Source: Pagrus major
Taxonomy: Eukaryota; Chordata; Actinopteri; Spariformes; Sparidae
Assembly: GCF_040436345.1 (NCBI RefSeq)
Contig: NC_133230.1
Location: 24,624,197 to 24,688,196, forward strand
Length of the DNA: 64,000 nt
Direction: 5' to 3'
Below the pieces are notes generated by a model. That model had not been told where the DNA came from and made no database searches. It worked only from the letters and a program-made list of their open reading frames with translations. Shown piece by piece: positions 27,738 to 39,758 of the stretch. Both the position numbers and the translations under genes were made by a program. The first letter of the stretch is position 1, and each line of letters opens with the position of its first letter.

Positions 27738-28299
27738 GTGAGTAGTTTTTATTGTATTTTTACTGTCTGCTTGTAAAACTTTCAATAGTGAGTGTGAGGC
27801 AGTCCACTTTTCTTCTCCAGTTGCTCTCGCATGACGGCTCCGTGGAACAAAGCGCTGCCTACATTTCAGGAAATGCAGCCTCATGTGTTACTTTTACGCA
27901 GGATGGTGCCGTAGAACAAAAGTCTGTGGTTACCTCGGGTCCCTTTAAAAACTGCCCCTGAATCATAGTGGATGCATGTATGTAACTAGAATATGTAATA
28001 ACCTTGTGTGCCTGGACAGTTTTTAGTCCATCGGTGCGAAGAGAGCATCCGCAAGACGCCATCAATTATTAACGTGGTCCCATATGTAGAAAGTAGGCTG
28101 TGGGGGGGTGGGGGACGTGGTATCCTGATAGTCCATTAGATGGACACTTGAGACGTGATCACATCTGATGGGAACTACTTTAAAAAGACCGCTGCTAATC
28201 GCTGTGATATTTGCCCCCTCAGGTTGTACAGGACGTTCTTCAGAGGCCACTGGCGTCACTCGATCTTTTCTGGGAATAAACTCTTTATTAACTGGAAAC

Positions 28300-30111
28300 A
28301 TGGAGTTCGACTGTTACCAGCCCTATTTCTTCAACGATTTCGACACGGAGGAGGATTTTTACAAGTCGACCGCACCGAGCGAGGACATATGGAAAAAGTT
28401 CGAGCTGCTGCCCACCCCTCCCATGTCTCCCACCCGGACTCTGAGCGGCGGTGCGCTGCAGCTCTCTCCGGGAGACAAGCTGAGCTGGCTGTCCAAAGTC
28501 CTGGGTCAGGACGAGGAGTGCGAGGGGCAGTTCATCCCGGACACGGAGGAGCTGTTCGGCAACCTCAGCTCCATCATCATCCAGGACTGCATGTGGAGTA
28601 GTTTCTCCGCCAGCAAGCAGCTGGAGAAGGTCAACGGGAAAGTGTCAGCTGCGGCGCAGACCGGCGTCTCCCCGGTGGCCCAGATCTCCGTGAGACCGAG
28701 CAAGGCGCAGTGCGTCTCTCCCGGTGGCCAGCTCGCCGCCTCGGCGACAGACTGCGTCGACCCCGCGGCTGTTCTCACCATCCCGGCAAGCAGCTGCAGG
28801 AAGCCGGCGTCGTCTGGCTCCGAGTCTCGCTCTGATTCCTCTGGTAAGGAAGCAGTCATGCTCTAAATTGCCCCACCCTGCCCCTGCCTCAGCCTCAGGA
28901 TTATATTGCCCTCTAACAATGCGTAATTTGGAAAAGCTGGGCTGCTGTTGCATAACTGTGGTGTGTGGTGCAGAGGGGTTATCAAGTGCAACCCAGTCAG
29001 TAACCTTTAGAGCTGGATTCTTACTCTCACGTTGACAATGCGCCACATGCTTGCTCAAAATGCCCATGCGGTCTTTTAAAAACCGCGCCCCCTTCACTTT
29101 TACTTGAATTTCCCCCCTCTCAATATCTGCCACTGGCTCTATATTACAATCAGAGTGCGGCAGAGGGGCGGGGGGACCGAGTCCTGGTGATTTATTACTA
29201 CTACACGCACAGCGACAGACCGTGAGAGTTACTCTTTAACATTTCCCAAATTAGGGAGTGCCCCCTGCCAGCCCAGCTCCTCATTTAAATTGTTGATGAA
29301 TGCTCAATGACAAAAGCCTGACTCCCTGCAAGCTTTGGCATGGGTGACCACTGCTGTTAACACCTCAGCTCCTGCCCTTCCCTGCCCTCCTCAGATGGAG
29401 GAGTAGGGATTTATTCACCTTACAGTCCCTTTGATTCAGCTTGACCCCCGCTCGTTCTGAACCCTGCCTGTAAAACCTCTTTTTCTGTGTATTGATGAGT
29501 TGTTTCCCTGTGTGATCACAGATGATGAAGAGGAAATCGACGTGGTCACCGTGGAGAGCAAGCAGAAACGGGTGCGGCTGGTCAATGTCAGAAAACCAGT
29601 GACCATCACGGTCCGGGCCGACCCCTGCCCCAAACGCTTCCACATGTCTGTCCACCGGCAGCAGCACAACTACGCCGCCCGCTCCCCAGACAGTGAGCCT
29701 GATGAGGAGGAAGACGACGACGATGATGAGGAGGAGGAGGAGGAAGAGGAGGAGGAGGATTATGACGAAGAGCCTCAAAGCAAGCGCACCTGCACAGCTC
29801 GTGTCTCCCAGCCTGCCTCCCCCTCGGAGAGTCCCCAGAACTCTGACGCGGAGGACACTGACCGCAGGCGGAACCACAACTTTCTCGAGAGGAAGAGGAG
29901 GAACGATCTCCGGTCCCGTTTCCTCGCCTTACGGGATGAGATCCCCGGCCTGGAGTCAGCCAAGACCCCGAAGGTGGCCATCCTGACCCATGCAACAGAG
30001 TACCTCGCGGAGCTGCACACTAAGGAGAGACGGCAGCTTCAGGAGAAGAAACACCTGAAAGCCAAACATCAGCAGCTCCTCCGCAAATTATCTGAACTGA
30101 AGCGCTCTTGA
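28300..30111 (+). CDS. mycl: L-Myc bHLH-zipper transcription factor
   Basis: Complete gene of 377 residues (human MYCL 364) in two coding exons, 28300-28843 and 29522-30111, joined in phase by GT/AG sites; the 5' UTR part of the first begins at about 28223. Myc box I is seen at about residues 33-47 (KKFELLPTPPMSPTRT), with the phosphodegron-like TPPMSP. Myc box II lies at about 87-110 (SSIIIQDCMWSSFSA). An acidic tract of Asp and Glu spans 242-265. The basic region and helix-loop-helix lie at about 295-347, with the E-box contact segment RRRNHNFLERKRRNDLRSRF. A leucine zipper runs from about 346 to 374. It dimerises with MAX in the nucleus and binds CACGTG. The M-D-W and LSS motifs and the short length fit L-Myc rather than c-Myc or N-Myc. 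Teleosts have a and b paralogues, which I cannot separate by eye. Confidence 0.96.
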
Positions 30112-30128
30112 GACGAGTGTGCTTTTGA

Positions 30129-30134
30129 AATAAA
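30129..30134 (+). terminator. Possible early mycl poly(A) signal
   Basis: AATAAA occurs only 18 bases past the mycl stop. MYC-family 3' UTRs are usually longer, and the sequence to about 30.9 kb looks like unique UTR-type DNA, so a distal site may be used instead. Confidence 0.3.
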
Positions 30135-32653
30135 CTGCCTCATTCACAGTCAGGAACTTTTACTCTCAAGTTACCTGTCACTTTTAAAAAGCTAAGATGT
30201 TTTTTTATATAACAACATGCCTCATGTAAATAGCTGTGAATTTTCTTTAGAATATATTCATATTGCTGTGGGCTTCCTATGAATTGACTGTGCTGGCCAA
30301 TGACCCTCACACGGGGAGGCGCGGTTAGTGTGCTGTGTTTTCTTTTTCTTTGCACAGTGTTTTAGCTGAACAGGGGTAACAGAATTGATTTTCTAGCTAT
30401 GACTCAAATATTTCCTGGTATGAATTGATGGGAAATGAGAACCAGTGTGATAGTGAATATATATGTAGCCTTCAGGATGTGTGAGAAAGCTGGTTTGTCT
30501 TCATTTCATCATTGCACACTTATGATGAAGTGAAGTGTGATGGCCTCTCTGTACATATGAGTGAATGAGTCACTTCCTGGTTTGTTTTGATTGTGTGACT
30601 GATTGTTTGATGTACAAATAGTTCTGTAAATAATATCTTATCGCTCCTGGTGAAGGAGACAGAATCCAGAGTCACTCGAGCTTCGCTCCTCTTTATGACG
30701 TGCCACCAGGCATCGAGGAATCTCTATTTTGTTAAGAAAACAGGAAAAACGGGCAAAAAAAAAAAGAATAAGTAGCACTGCTGTACTTTATATTCACACG
30801 TCACTTTGTGATTTCAATGCTTCTTCTGATTTTGGTTGATTTTTTTTTTTTACGCATGCTAACATCGACAGCGACATTAAATTTTTATACCATGTTTGCA
30901 TACAACCCTGACGTCTGTGTCTGTTTATTCAAACACTACACTATGTCATATAGTGTTGCCATGATACTGAAATGTCTAACTTTAATACAATACCTTTCAA
31001 ATTTATTTTCAATACCATGGGAAGAAAGTTGGACAACATTGACAGTGGCGGTTTCTAGAGTCTGTCGGGGCCTAGGGCAGGAATTCCCAGGGGGCCCCAC
31101 CACCCAGCATTCATCGCCATTTTACAAATAATTTGACGCCAATGAGAAATGTGAACCATCCAAGCCTCTTTGTTCAGTTTCCAGTGGTCACAGTAGAATT
31201 TTCAAATGTAAATAACATTTAAAACCTAAATTAATAACTAAACAACTTCAGCTTTGTCACTTTTTATATAATCCAAAGTCAAGATATCATCAACACATAA
31301 AGCATTTTGCGGCAGTGGCGGTGCACGGTATAGTGGTTCAGTTCACTACCATGTTTCGATATTTCAATATTTTTGTCACTACTGCCAAGTTCCTCCATAA
31401 AATGAACATTGTCTTTGAACATTTTGACCGGGCCACTGAATTTAGTTTTGTGCTCGATTCGAATGTGCAATCAAAGCTTCTATTTGTCCCCATAGCAACC
31501 CGAAGAGATCATACACCAAATTGAACCCTTGATTTAAAAGGTGGAAGTAAGAAATGACACAGATTTATCATGCCTCACTCTGAGAGCGTGGCTAAGACGC
31601 ACCACATGCTGCTGTGGTCGCACCTCTCCAGGAACTACTATCACACACACAAATCAGCTGTAAATGAGGGCACATCATAAAAGACGAGCCTGATTTCCCC
31701 TTTGCGGTTTCAGTCATGTAAACGACGCATCTTGTGCACCAGCTGCTGGTACACAGAAGGTTAGACGGTTAGACTGAGCTCGTCCTTGAGACTTGCCCTT
31801 GAAGAGTGTGTGTGAGTCTGTTGTGGATCCTCCCCTCTGCAGTGGCTGCTGCATGCTGGGCACCTGATGTGCTCCGAACTAGGTTACACTCACACACACA
31901 TGCAATTGGTATCTTTAGAACAGTCCCTGGGGTTTGGAGACAGGGGTTGTGTGGACTGCTACTTGGATCCAGTGCAGCTATTCGCACAGGTATGCAGCAC
32001 GGCTTCATGTAAGTGGCTGTAAATGGAAAAAAGTGAAAATCTCCCAATGATTTCTACATTATTAGATAACTCTACCCTCTTGTCCCCTTTCATGAGGCTT
32101 GTATTTGTTATATGACATGCCTTTTACAACCTTTTGTTGATACTATATTGCTTTGTGGTCCTTGTAATCGGTGGGCGTTGCGTGGAAGTCAGGGTCCTTA
32201 CATGCAGCTGGTGTCCCCCAGAGAGCTACTTGAGTAATACGGGTAGAACAAAGGGTTGTAGTACAGATAGGTTACATCGAGTTATTTTTATGTTTGATAG
32301 ATGAAGAGTTGGGTTTATTGGCGGACGTGTGGGATCGATGTTAAACAGTAACCTGAGAAAAATAAGTGAAATCTCCTGTTTCAGCTCAGAGTCCCTGTAG
32401 GATTGATAACCATGCAGGGGCTAAGATCCTTACACCCACATAAAATGTGGTTACCTTTACTTTGCACTCACACTGCTGAGCTCAGAATTTACAGGAAGGT
32501 GTGCACATCCTGTCCTATATTTAGGAGGGGTGTAGGGTAACACTATTATCCTTCCAGTGCATTACAGTTACCAAAAAAAAGGCCACATCTTGATCCTTTC
32601 AGGCCTTCGTCATGAAAAGTGGAATTCGTTCTTTATGAAACTAGGCTAAATGC
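30135..32653. other. Probable mycl 3' UTR, then intergenic
   Basis: The first several hundred bases are probably 3' UTR. From about 31040 the sequence contains GGGCCTAGGGCAGGAATTCC, a repeat-like phrase of uncertain family. No further gene is recognised. Confidence 0.4.
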
Positions 32654-33006
32654 TTAAAGGGGAAGAAATTCACACTCAGAATTTAATGTTTACAATATTA
32701 ATGAGGTTATAATACAAACTTACTAATACAACTAGAACAAAATATTTATTTTTTCCATTATTGAGAAACAAACAGTTCTCAGGAGAGAATAAGGTCCCCA
32801 GAACACTGTTTGAAGCTACAAAGGTGGCAGGGTCCGCTGAAAATAAACAAAGTAAGAAAGTATAAAATTGTGTTTCAGGTCAGTTCGTTTATTCAGTTTA
32901 TCCAGTCATGAATGAGTTTGTTTATTTAGTTTGTTTAGGCATTAAAAAAATCAGTGAAGTTCTTTCTCTTCTGATTATAATTTCCTTCTACATAGTGCAC
33001 CTTCAA
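32654..33006. mobile_element. MITE, TTAAAGGTGC family, inverted copy
   Basis: It starts CTTAAAGGGGAAGAAATTCA and ends TACATAGTGCACCTTCAATG. Inside are the family's AAGGTGGCAGGGTCCGCTGA and GTTTGTTTAGGCATTAAAAA segments. The orientation is opposite to the copy at 17-372. Confidence 0.75.
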
Positions 33007-34017
33007 TGTGTAGTGACTTCCTGCATGTATAATTCCTTATATGAGAAACTGATTTCCTGTGTGAAGCTGCTGCCCTATTTATGACCTCACCAACGTGTCT
33101 CCGCAAGCCTGGATGACTAAGGTTTGAGTGCAAGTCATTTGTATAATAAACTCAAAGCGTTTCATGCCAGTACAGCAGGATAGACAGGCACACCCTGAAC
33201 TCCAACTGTCTTGCACCTCACTGGTCTTTGTTATGGCTGGGATTGGTTTGCGTTTCACCTGCTCTCTGGGCCCCATTTTGAGCCCTGAGGGCACTATTTT
33301 CTGGCACGGTTGAGCATTTCCTTTACAAAATCCGCCATTTGGTCTCAGGAGGCTCAGTTGAGGGAGTTAAATGACAATAGACAATAGATGATAGAAACTT
33401 GACTTATCTACATTTTATCAAGAAATTTCTTTTGTATTTCTGCAGAGCTCAATGCTTTGTAGTCTTGAACTTTATTGGGAAACAAGTCAACAAACCTGAG
33501 AGAACTTCTAGTCATGGTAAATAGCAATCAAAGCTAGACTGACATCAGCTGCAGCTGCTGCACTGTTTGTACTTCACTACATCAGGAAGTGAAAGCAGAA
33601 ATCAGATAGGCCAAAGAACAGATAGGAGCGACCTGAATGATACATTTCCTGTTACCTTCTGACTGCGAAATTCATCTGAAGAGATGCCGCGCAAGAGTCG
33701 GAAATCAATTATTAACTGAGTAATGTAGTCAAGGTTCAAAGACTTTCTCCACCAGATAGCAGAGTTGCCTTTTTATTTCAGGACAATGTGACTATCCAAC
33801 AACAACATGCAAAGTCTGTTTCTGGGGATGCAAATGAGAATATTTTTTGGGTAAAGATCATATCTGCATGCTGTCACTTTTTCAAGAACTGAACTAATGT
33901 TTGAACTTTGAGTTCATCGCGTGATTAAATTGTGATATTTGTGACAGATTACAATTCTTCAGTTGGAGATATAAAATAAAAAAACAAAAATTGTTTTGAG
34001 GTTCAATGAACATTTAG
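33007..34017. other. Intergenic, no gene recognised
   Basis: No exon, RNA gene or clear repeat is seen. Confidence 0.5.
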
Positions 34018-34215
34018 TGGGCGCCGTGGTAGCTCAGTTGATAGAATGTGGGCTCCATGTACAGAGGCTGTGTCCCTGCCGCTGTGTCCTCACGGTGGCC
34101 CAGGGTTTGAATCTAACATGCCTTTGCTGCATGTCATCCCCTCTCTTTCTAATCCTGTTTGCTGTCACCTCTCTAAGCTGTCCTGTCAATTAAAGCCATG
34201 AAAAGGCCCCAAAAA
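34018..34215 (+). mobile_element. tRNA-derived SINE
   Basis: The head reads GGGCGCCGTGGTAGCTCAGT, a pol III box A region. A box B-like GGTTTGAATCT lies at 34104-34114. The body CTTTGCTGCATGTCATCCCC and the tail CTGTCCTGTCAATTAAAG are the familiar 3' part of a widespread teleost SINE. It is about 200 bases long and mildly diverged. Confidence 0.8.
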
Positions 34216-34744
34216 TTGATAAATGAAAAAACCACTCAGTGGTAATGGCGTACCTATGTTTAAAAAAACAGGGTTTCTGTTGAAGGAAGTAATGAGGTAA
34301 GCACTCTGTTTTTGCTATATAATGTTCAGCTCTGACGGTTTACTCGCCGGACCAGATTTTCTTGTTCTCAAGTTCATGCAAACGCCCACACACTGAGCCC
34401 TTTCTAACGTGCACGTGTGACACACATGCTCATACCGTGGCTGTCTCCTTTCCAGAACATATGTGTTGTATTCTCTCACATCTGCAGGCTACATTTATTT
34501 TCCGCCATAAAATAAGCCTTTTAGTCGCAAACAGCTGCAAGGTGTTGCTGTCCCCTATACTATATATAATGTTAGAGGATATCCGTTCAGGGCATAGACG
34601 TCTACATATTCCCAGGATAGAAGACAGCATGTGACGGCCTCACTGGTGGTCACACAGGAGAGGGTGACGTGGGCAATCAGGGTTGGACTGTGGCGAATTG
34701 ATGATTTGGCTGGCTGGAGAGCAGCCTCTGTCTGATTTATACAT

Positions 34745-35060
34745 CCTCCTCACACATGCTCATGTAATAAAGAATCAAATTAATCTTTCCGTTTCTTTAT
34801 GAACATAAACATTCCTTCATGGTGACGATAGGGAGAGTGCGATGGCATTTACAGAACAGCGACCTGTTAGAAATACCTAAATGTTAACCAGCCGCACTAA
34901 TGCATGCAGCATTGGCACGCATTGCTGCCTGGGAAATCCTTCGATTGAATAGTTGGCCTGAGTGATTAATGGGCTAATTGCATGATTTATTGAAACAGAG
35001 AGGAGCAGAGCTGTGTAGGACAGCGAGATAAGAGGAAAGTTCCCCGAGAGGCTGATACAC
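34745..35060. promoter_or_regulatory. Candidate conserved non-coding element
   Basis: A high-complexity stretch free of repeats holds a cluster of homeodomain-type cores: TTAATCTTTC, GATTAATGGGCTAATTGCAT and TGATTTATTG. It sits mid-desert between mycl and nt5c1a. The call rests on motif density and texture only. Confidence 0.25.
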
Positions 35061-35124
35061 TTTCAGAAATTGAATACACATTTGCATGTATGCTTGTGTA
35101 TCCCTGATTCATCTTATGTATGGC

Positions 35125-35430
35125 TTAAAGGTGCACTATGTAGTTTTGGGGAAGGGATTTTTTATGCCTCAACAAATTGAATCAACAAACTTTATCGTGA
35201 CTGAATTAACTGAATAATCAAACTAACCTCAAAGAACAACACAATTCCATGCAGACCCTGCCACCTTTTCAGCTTCAAACAGCACTCTGGGGACCTTATT
35301 TTCCTCTGAGAACAGCTTGTCTAGTCAGTTATGGAAAAAAAAATTCCCAGTTTGTATTAATACCACTATATTATCATACATATTAAAATTCTGAGTTTGA
35401 ATTTCTTCTCTTAAACCACACAGTGCCCCA
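35125..35430. mobile_element. MITE, TTAAAGGTGC family, direct copy
   Basis: It starts TTAAAGGTGCACTATGTAGT and contains CAGACCCTGCCACCTTTTCA, CCTCTGAGAACAGCTTGTC and GAGTTTGAATTTCTTCTC in the same order as the copy at 17-372. The right end is frayed at CACAGTGCCCC. Confidence 0.75.
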
Positions 35431-37139
35431 GTGCATTCAATGTTTATTGAGTGTTACCTCATAACTTGAGTTATTGTTCGGTTAACATTGGAAGAACAAT
35501 ACAAAAGCAGATGAGCGTGTGTTATCTCTGGCAATTCTTCCGGACAAGACACACTACCAGTTATACTCGTCGCTCTGGCATTTCTTGCTTATAAACCATT
35601 ACTGAGGTCCAACGACTGTGCATCTGCAGTTTGAAATATGTCTGCGATAACTTATACTTACCTTAACAGCTTTTAATTGAGCAACACATGAAGTGAAACC
35701 TGTGTTCTTGGAAAGTGGGAGGATACACTTTCGTAACTGTCGAGATCCCCCGAGCTGTCTCTGTGATAAATCTCCTACCTCTGCACTTTAAAAAGGGAGA
35801 AAAAAAAACCACACAGACACACACACTCAGGCACATTGAGCAATATTTCCACCATGTTAACTGGTTGTGTTCTGACTGGCCTGGTTTGTATGGCGTGTAT
35901 ACATTGCGTGTTTACACAGTGGGGCAGAGGGGGAAACGGACCATAAACACACTGCACTGGTTTGTGATTCTAAGAGCACGGCTGAACTGGCTGCTTATCT
36001 CTGACCTACATGTGGGAGAATATAGGACATATAATAAAGGCGGAAGAAAAACAGGCTTATCTGAGGATAACTTTATGATCTCCTGTGTGAGAATGAGCTG
36101 TAGTGGAATTGAATAATCTCCCATTAGGAGGTTTGGTTTAGGTGGCGCTGGGAGATTTTGGTGGTTGCTTGCTTGGAGGGAATTGCAGTCAGCTGGAGAG
36201 AGGAGAAGTGGACTCACTGTCATCCCTCGCTTACTCAACACTCAACACACTCCCTTCCTTTTATTCTATTTTTTTCAGTGGCTGCCAGTCAAGGAAGATG
36301 TGGAAAACACAAGCGGGAAGAGACGCAGATACACACATCTGCTTGTGAGTGCACACACACACACACACACAAGCTTGCAGAAACTTTCCCTGGTCACAGC
36401 CCTCCATCTATCTGCCTACTGACCCGCATTCCAGCCCGGTTGTGTCACTGGAACTCAGCCGAGGCTGTGGCGGCTACTGTCCATCTGATCCTAATGAGGC
36501 TGTGGGCCTGCCATTGAAAAACCACATGAATATTCATGAAATCACATTCTTTTACTGCCTGTTTCCTGTTTCACTCCATCTTTCCTGCTGTCTTCTTGTC
36601 TTCCTTCCTTTCTTTCTCTCTACACCCATTCCTCCCATAACCCCCCCCCCCAGTAACAGTCTACTGGCTCCTGCCCTCCCCTCAGGTACTTATCTCCACC
36701 ACCATTTGCTGATCTAGGTCAGTCTTCTGAGCTCTGTTTCTGTGTGTGTGTTGCTCACCCTCCCCATCCTAAGGCCAGTGTTACATAACAGTGATGATTC
36801 AGTTGGAACAGGCTGTATATGTTCCTCTCTCTCTGGATACATCTGGCCCCGGTTGACTGGTGTCAAACCAGTGTTTTGCTTTGAACCCCAGCCAGTCCAA
36901 CAAATTGGTCCACCTTAAAACCAAATAAACACACAAGGTGTGAGGAGTTCCTGCACAGCACCTGTTGTGCAGCCCAGAGCCGTTTGTTGTGGTGGTTTTC
37001 CAAAGAGCACCTTCTTTACGCTCCTCAGCTGGCAGCGATCTCGTCTGTTGTGGGTCAGTAGTATCTGAGAGAAATTTCGGGAGGGTTAGCATAGGGCCAG
37101 GCAGCCATGTTGTGTCAGCGGAGCAGGCCTTTCAACTCG
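35431..37139. other. Intergenic, no gene recognised
   Basis: A short CA tract lies at about 36353-36371 and a run of C near 36641-36651. A perfect 14-base palindrome is listed separately. No gene is supported. Confidence 0.45.
36525..36538. promoter_or_regulatory. Palindrome CATGAATATTCATG, POU-dimer-like
   Basis: This perfect 14-base palindrome resembles the MORE-type site (two ATGMAT half sites) bound by POU-domain dimers. Flanks such as CTAATGAGGC and CCATTGAAAA are also homeodomain-like. Function is inferred from the motif alone. Confidence 0.3.
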
Positions 37140-37270
37140 GCTGTCTAATCTGGAGCTAATCCTAATCCCGTTAGTGTAAACACCGCTGCCATCTGGGCCC
37201 AGACACACCACGGGTCTGATTATAATGAACCCATCAAAAGGTCTTCAAACCACCACACTGCGTGAGCTGT
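37140..37270. promoter_or_regulatory. Candidate enhancer with tandem TAATCC and forkhead sites
   Basis: Two K50-homeodomain sites TAATCC lie head to tail at 37157-37162 and 37163-37168. A forkhead site TGTAAACA follows at 37175-37182, then an E-box CATCTG. This tight order is unusual in otherwise plain sequence. No direct evidence of activity. Confidence 0.25.
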
Positions 37271-39275
37271 CGCAGGCTCGCGCTAAACTCTCTGACCTCT
37301 CTGACACAGTAGCTCCGAGGATGGACAGTCCCAACAGTTAAGAGGGAAACAAACAAATGCATAGCCAACACTGTGCATGAGCTGATGTTAATGAAGTGAG
37401 CAAAAAAGACACATTAACTGTGTGTAAGAATCTACAGAAACAAACATGAGTAATCTGTTTCTATAGGGTCTTTGGTCATTGGAGATATAAGAGGGAGCAT
37501 TAGCTGCGGTGATGTAACCATGGTGCTGGTTAATGGATAAGCAGGAGAAGGGGGGGCCGTGTGACAACTGCTGTGCTACCCTCACCCTGGCAACCCCACC
37601 ACCACCACCCCTCACACCACACAAATACACTGAATGGGTGAGAGAGGGTGAGATAGCTTGTGCTACTGTTGAGTACTTGAAAGTTTCATATTTTATGCCA
37701 TTTTTACATATGCAGGTTTCTTAAAACGAGAGCAAACCTGCTAAAATAAGTGATTGATTCCTTTCCCATTGCCCGCAGATGAGTTTGCCTTTGTTTCTGT
37801 TTTTGTTTTTTAAAATCGACATCAGAGCAGAGTGCCAGAAAAGGGAAAACAATCAGCGTATCCACTCCATCTGTCTAACAAGCTCAATGTAAGCTTAAAG
37901 CAGTTTTGCTCATGTATTCAGTGTTTTAGCATCTTTCAGCTTATTGTTTTCACAGCATTGTTTCCAGACCTAGCATTCAGCTGTTATAAGCCAAAAACCT
38001 CTATAAACCCCCTGTCTACTACCTGTCCAGCATCTATCACAAAGTTTGCGACTAGCTGGTGAACACAGTGGAGCATTTAGCAGCTAAAGTGCAATGTATT
38101 TCTTTCAGGAGTTGGTGGAGACCAAAAACAGAGCTAAAAGGAGAATGAATATAACACCACCCCAGTGTTACTTCATGTCTGCTCGATGTGTGAATAAAAA
38201 ATGTTTGCAAACATGTTTGCCATATTAGCTTTATATCATGATAATATGTCAATGATGCAGTCACAGCTTGTTGTACTACCCCCAAATGGCTGACAATAAT
38301 CAAACGAGAGAAAAGAAACAAACACTTTTATTGCTGGCTTGTTGGTTTGTCAGCAGGAGGACACATAAACTTCTCAACGGATATCGACAAAACTTGGATA
38401 GAGGGTGGATCTCAGCCCAGAATAGAATTAACTTCTGGTGCGGATCCAGGAAATTTCATCTAAAGCTTCTGTTAGTAAGATAATCGTTTTTTAGTCTCAT
38501 TCCCAACTTGTTAGATACGGACGATTTCAGAAGGCGGCCGACCAGACCTAAAATCCCAAGGTGTCAGTATTTGACGCAACAGGAAACCCAAAGGACCAGT
38601 ATTACTATCTTACCAACAGGAGCTTTAAGTTTCCCATAACTGGGACAAGGACCTATTCAGGTTTCTGAAATCAGGATATCATCAAAACTGGGTAAAGTAA
38701 TTGTAGTAACTGTACTGTTTGACACAGAATTTGGCATTATCCCAAACTGCTTTCGTAAAAAAGGCAACTTCCCCAACATTTGAAAACACATTTAAAGACA
38801 CTTTTAAGATTTCAAAATAAAGTGAAGCAATCTAGGAATCAGTGCCAAAGGAAATGAACTGATGCCAAGTATCTGATCTCAGAAATATGTTGAAACTTGT
38901 TGCTGCTGTTGGGGGTTTCATCCACACAGTAGCAGTATAGAATCAGAGCCATTGCTACTCTTGCAGTGAACTGCCGTCTTTGTCAGCGAGCAGATGTTCC
39001 ATTGTTCGGCTCCGTGGTGTAAGGTTGCTTCAGTTGAAGTTGGGACACTTGCTGCATCTTTTGAATTTAGCCCCATTGAGTGCCGTCACCAGCAGCGCCC
39101 ACCTCCCTCTGCACCCCCAAGCTACTCAGAGAGGGGCTTTACCCCTCCCCCTCTGTCCCCTTTAACCCCCTGCAGACCTCATAGCCCCCCCACCACCACT
39201 ACTAAACCCCCCTCTGGATACTTTAGTGCTTGTGCTCTTTGTCTCACCCTCGGTCAGTGATCAGCACCCCCCTAC

Positions 39276-39277
<2 letters not shown>
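37271..39277. other. Intergenic, no gene recognised
   Basis: No exon-like or repeat-like structure that I can name. A C-rich patch with Pro-rich open frames near 39090-39220 is compositional. Confidence 0.45.

Positions 39278-39331
<54 letters not shown>
39278..39331 (+). repeat. (CA)n microsatellite, first block
   Basis: An uninterrupted run of about 27 CA units. Confidence 0.97.
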
Positions 39332-39332
<1 letters not shown>

Positions 39333-39426
39333 CAAAAACCAATTTCTTGACGAATTACAACAGTGTGAGATTGTATATGGAGAGTGTATTTACATCAATA
39401 TAAATTTCAATGATAAAATACAGATC

Positions 39427-39436
39427 CACACACACA

Positions 39437-39502
<66 letters not shown>
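39427..39502 (+). repeat. (CA)n microsatellite, second block
   Basis: About 37 CA-type units with single AAACA, ATACATA and AAATA interruptions. It is separated from the first block by about 95 bases of unique sequence. Confidence 0.95.
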
Positions 39503-39721
39503 AATACATAGCACACCCACCCAGTGTGTGTTATCAGATGGTCTCTTATCAGATGGTGAATGTATAGTGTATAGATGCCTCTGTTTGTCCTGCATGCTTA
39601 CAATTCCTTCTTTTCAGCCCTCATCTGAATGTGACTGCTGTTGTCCACCACTGTGGAGCTTATGTAATAATCAGTGCCCTGCTTTCCACTTCCCCACTAT
39701 AGGCCTGTGTGTGTGTGAAAC

Positions 39722-39724
<3 letters not shown>

Positions 39725-39758
<34 letters not shown>
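39725..39758 (+). repeat. (GA)n microsatellite
   Basis: About 17 uninterrupted GA units. The Arg-Glu open frame over it is a product of the repeat. Confidence 0.97.

Noticed and set aside
27859-28065. Open frame in mycl intron 1
   Set aside because: Between a good donor (27738) and acceptor (28222); no resemblance to a protein.
28506-29133. Minus-strand open frames opposite mycl exon 2
   Set aside because: GC-rich shadow frames of the real L-Myc exon, with no recognisable protein.
29365-29995. Minus-strand open frames opposite mycl exon 3
   Set aside because: They mirror the acidic tract and bHLH coding sequence; the plus-strand frame is clearly L-Myc.
31040-31140. GGGGCCTAGGGCAGGAATTCC stretch as a mobile element
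   Set aside because: Repeat-like wording but no second copy in the window and no visible ends.
34018-34120. Possible tRNA gene
   Set aside because: Box A and B exist, but the body and tail are those of a SINE and no cloverleaf forms by eye.
39226-39595. Open frames with Thr-His or Val-Cys repeats
   Set aside because: They are products of the CA microsatellites on the two strands.
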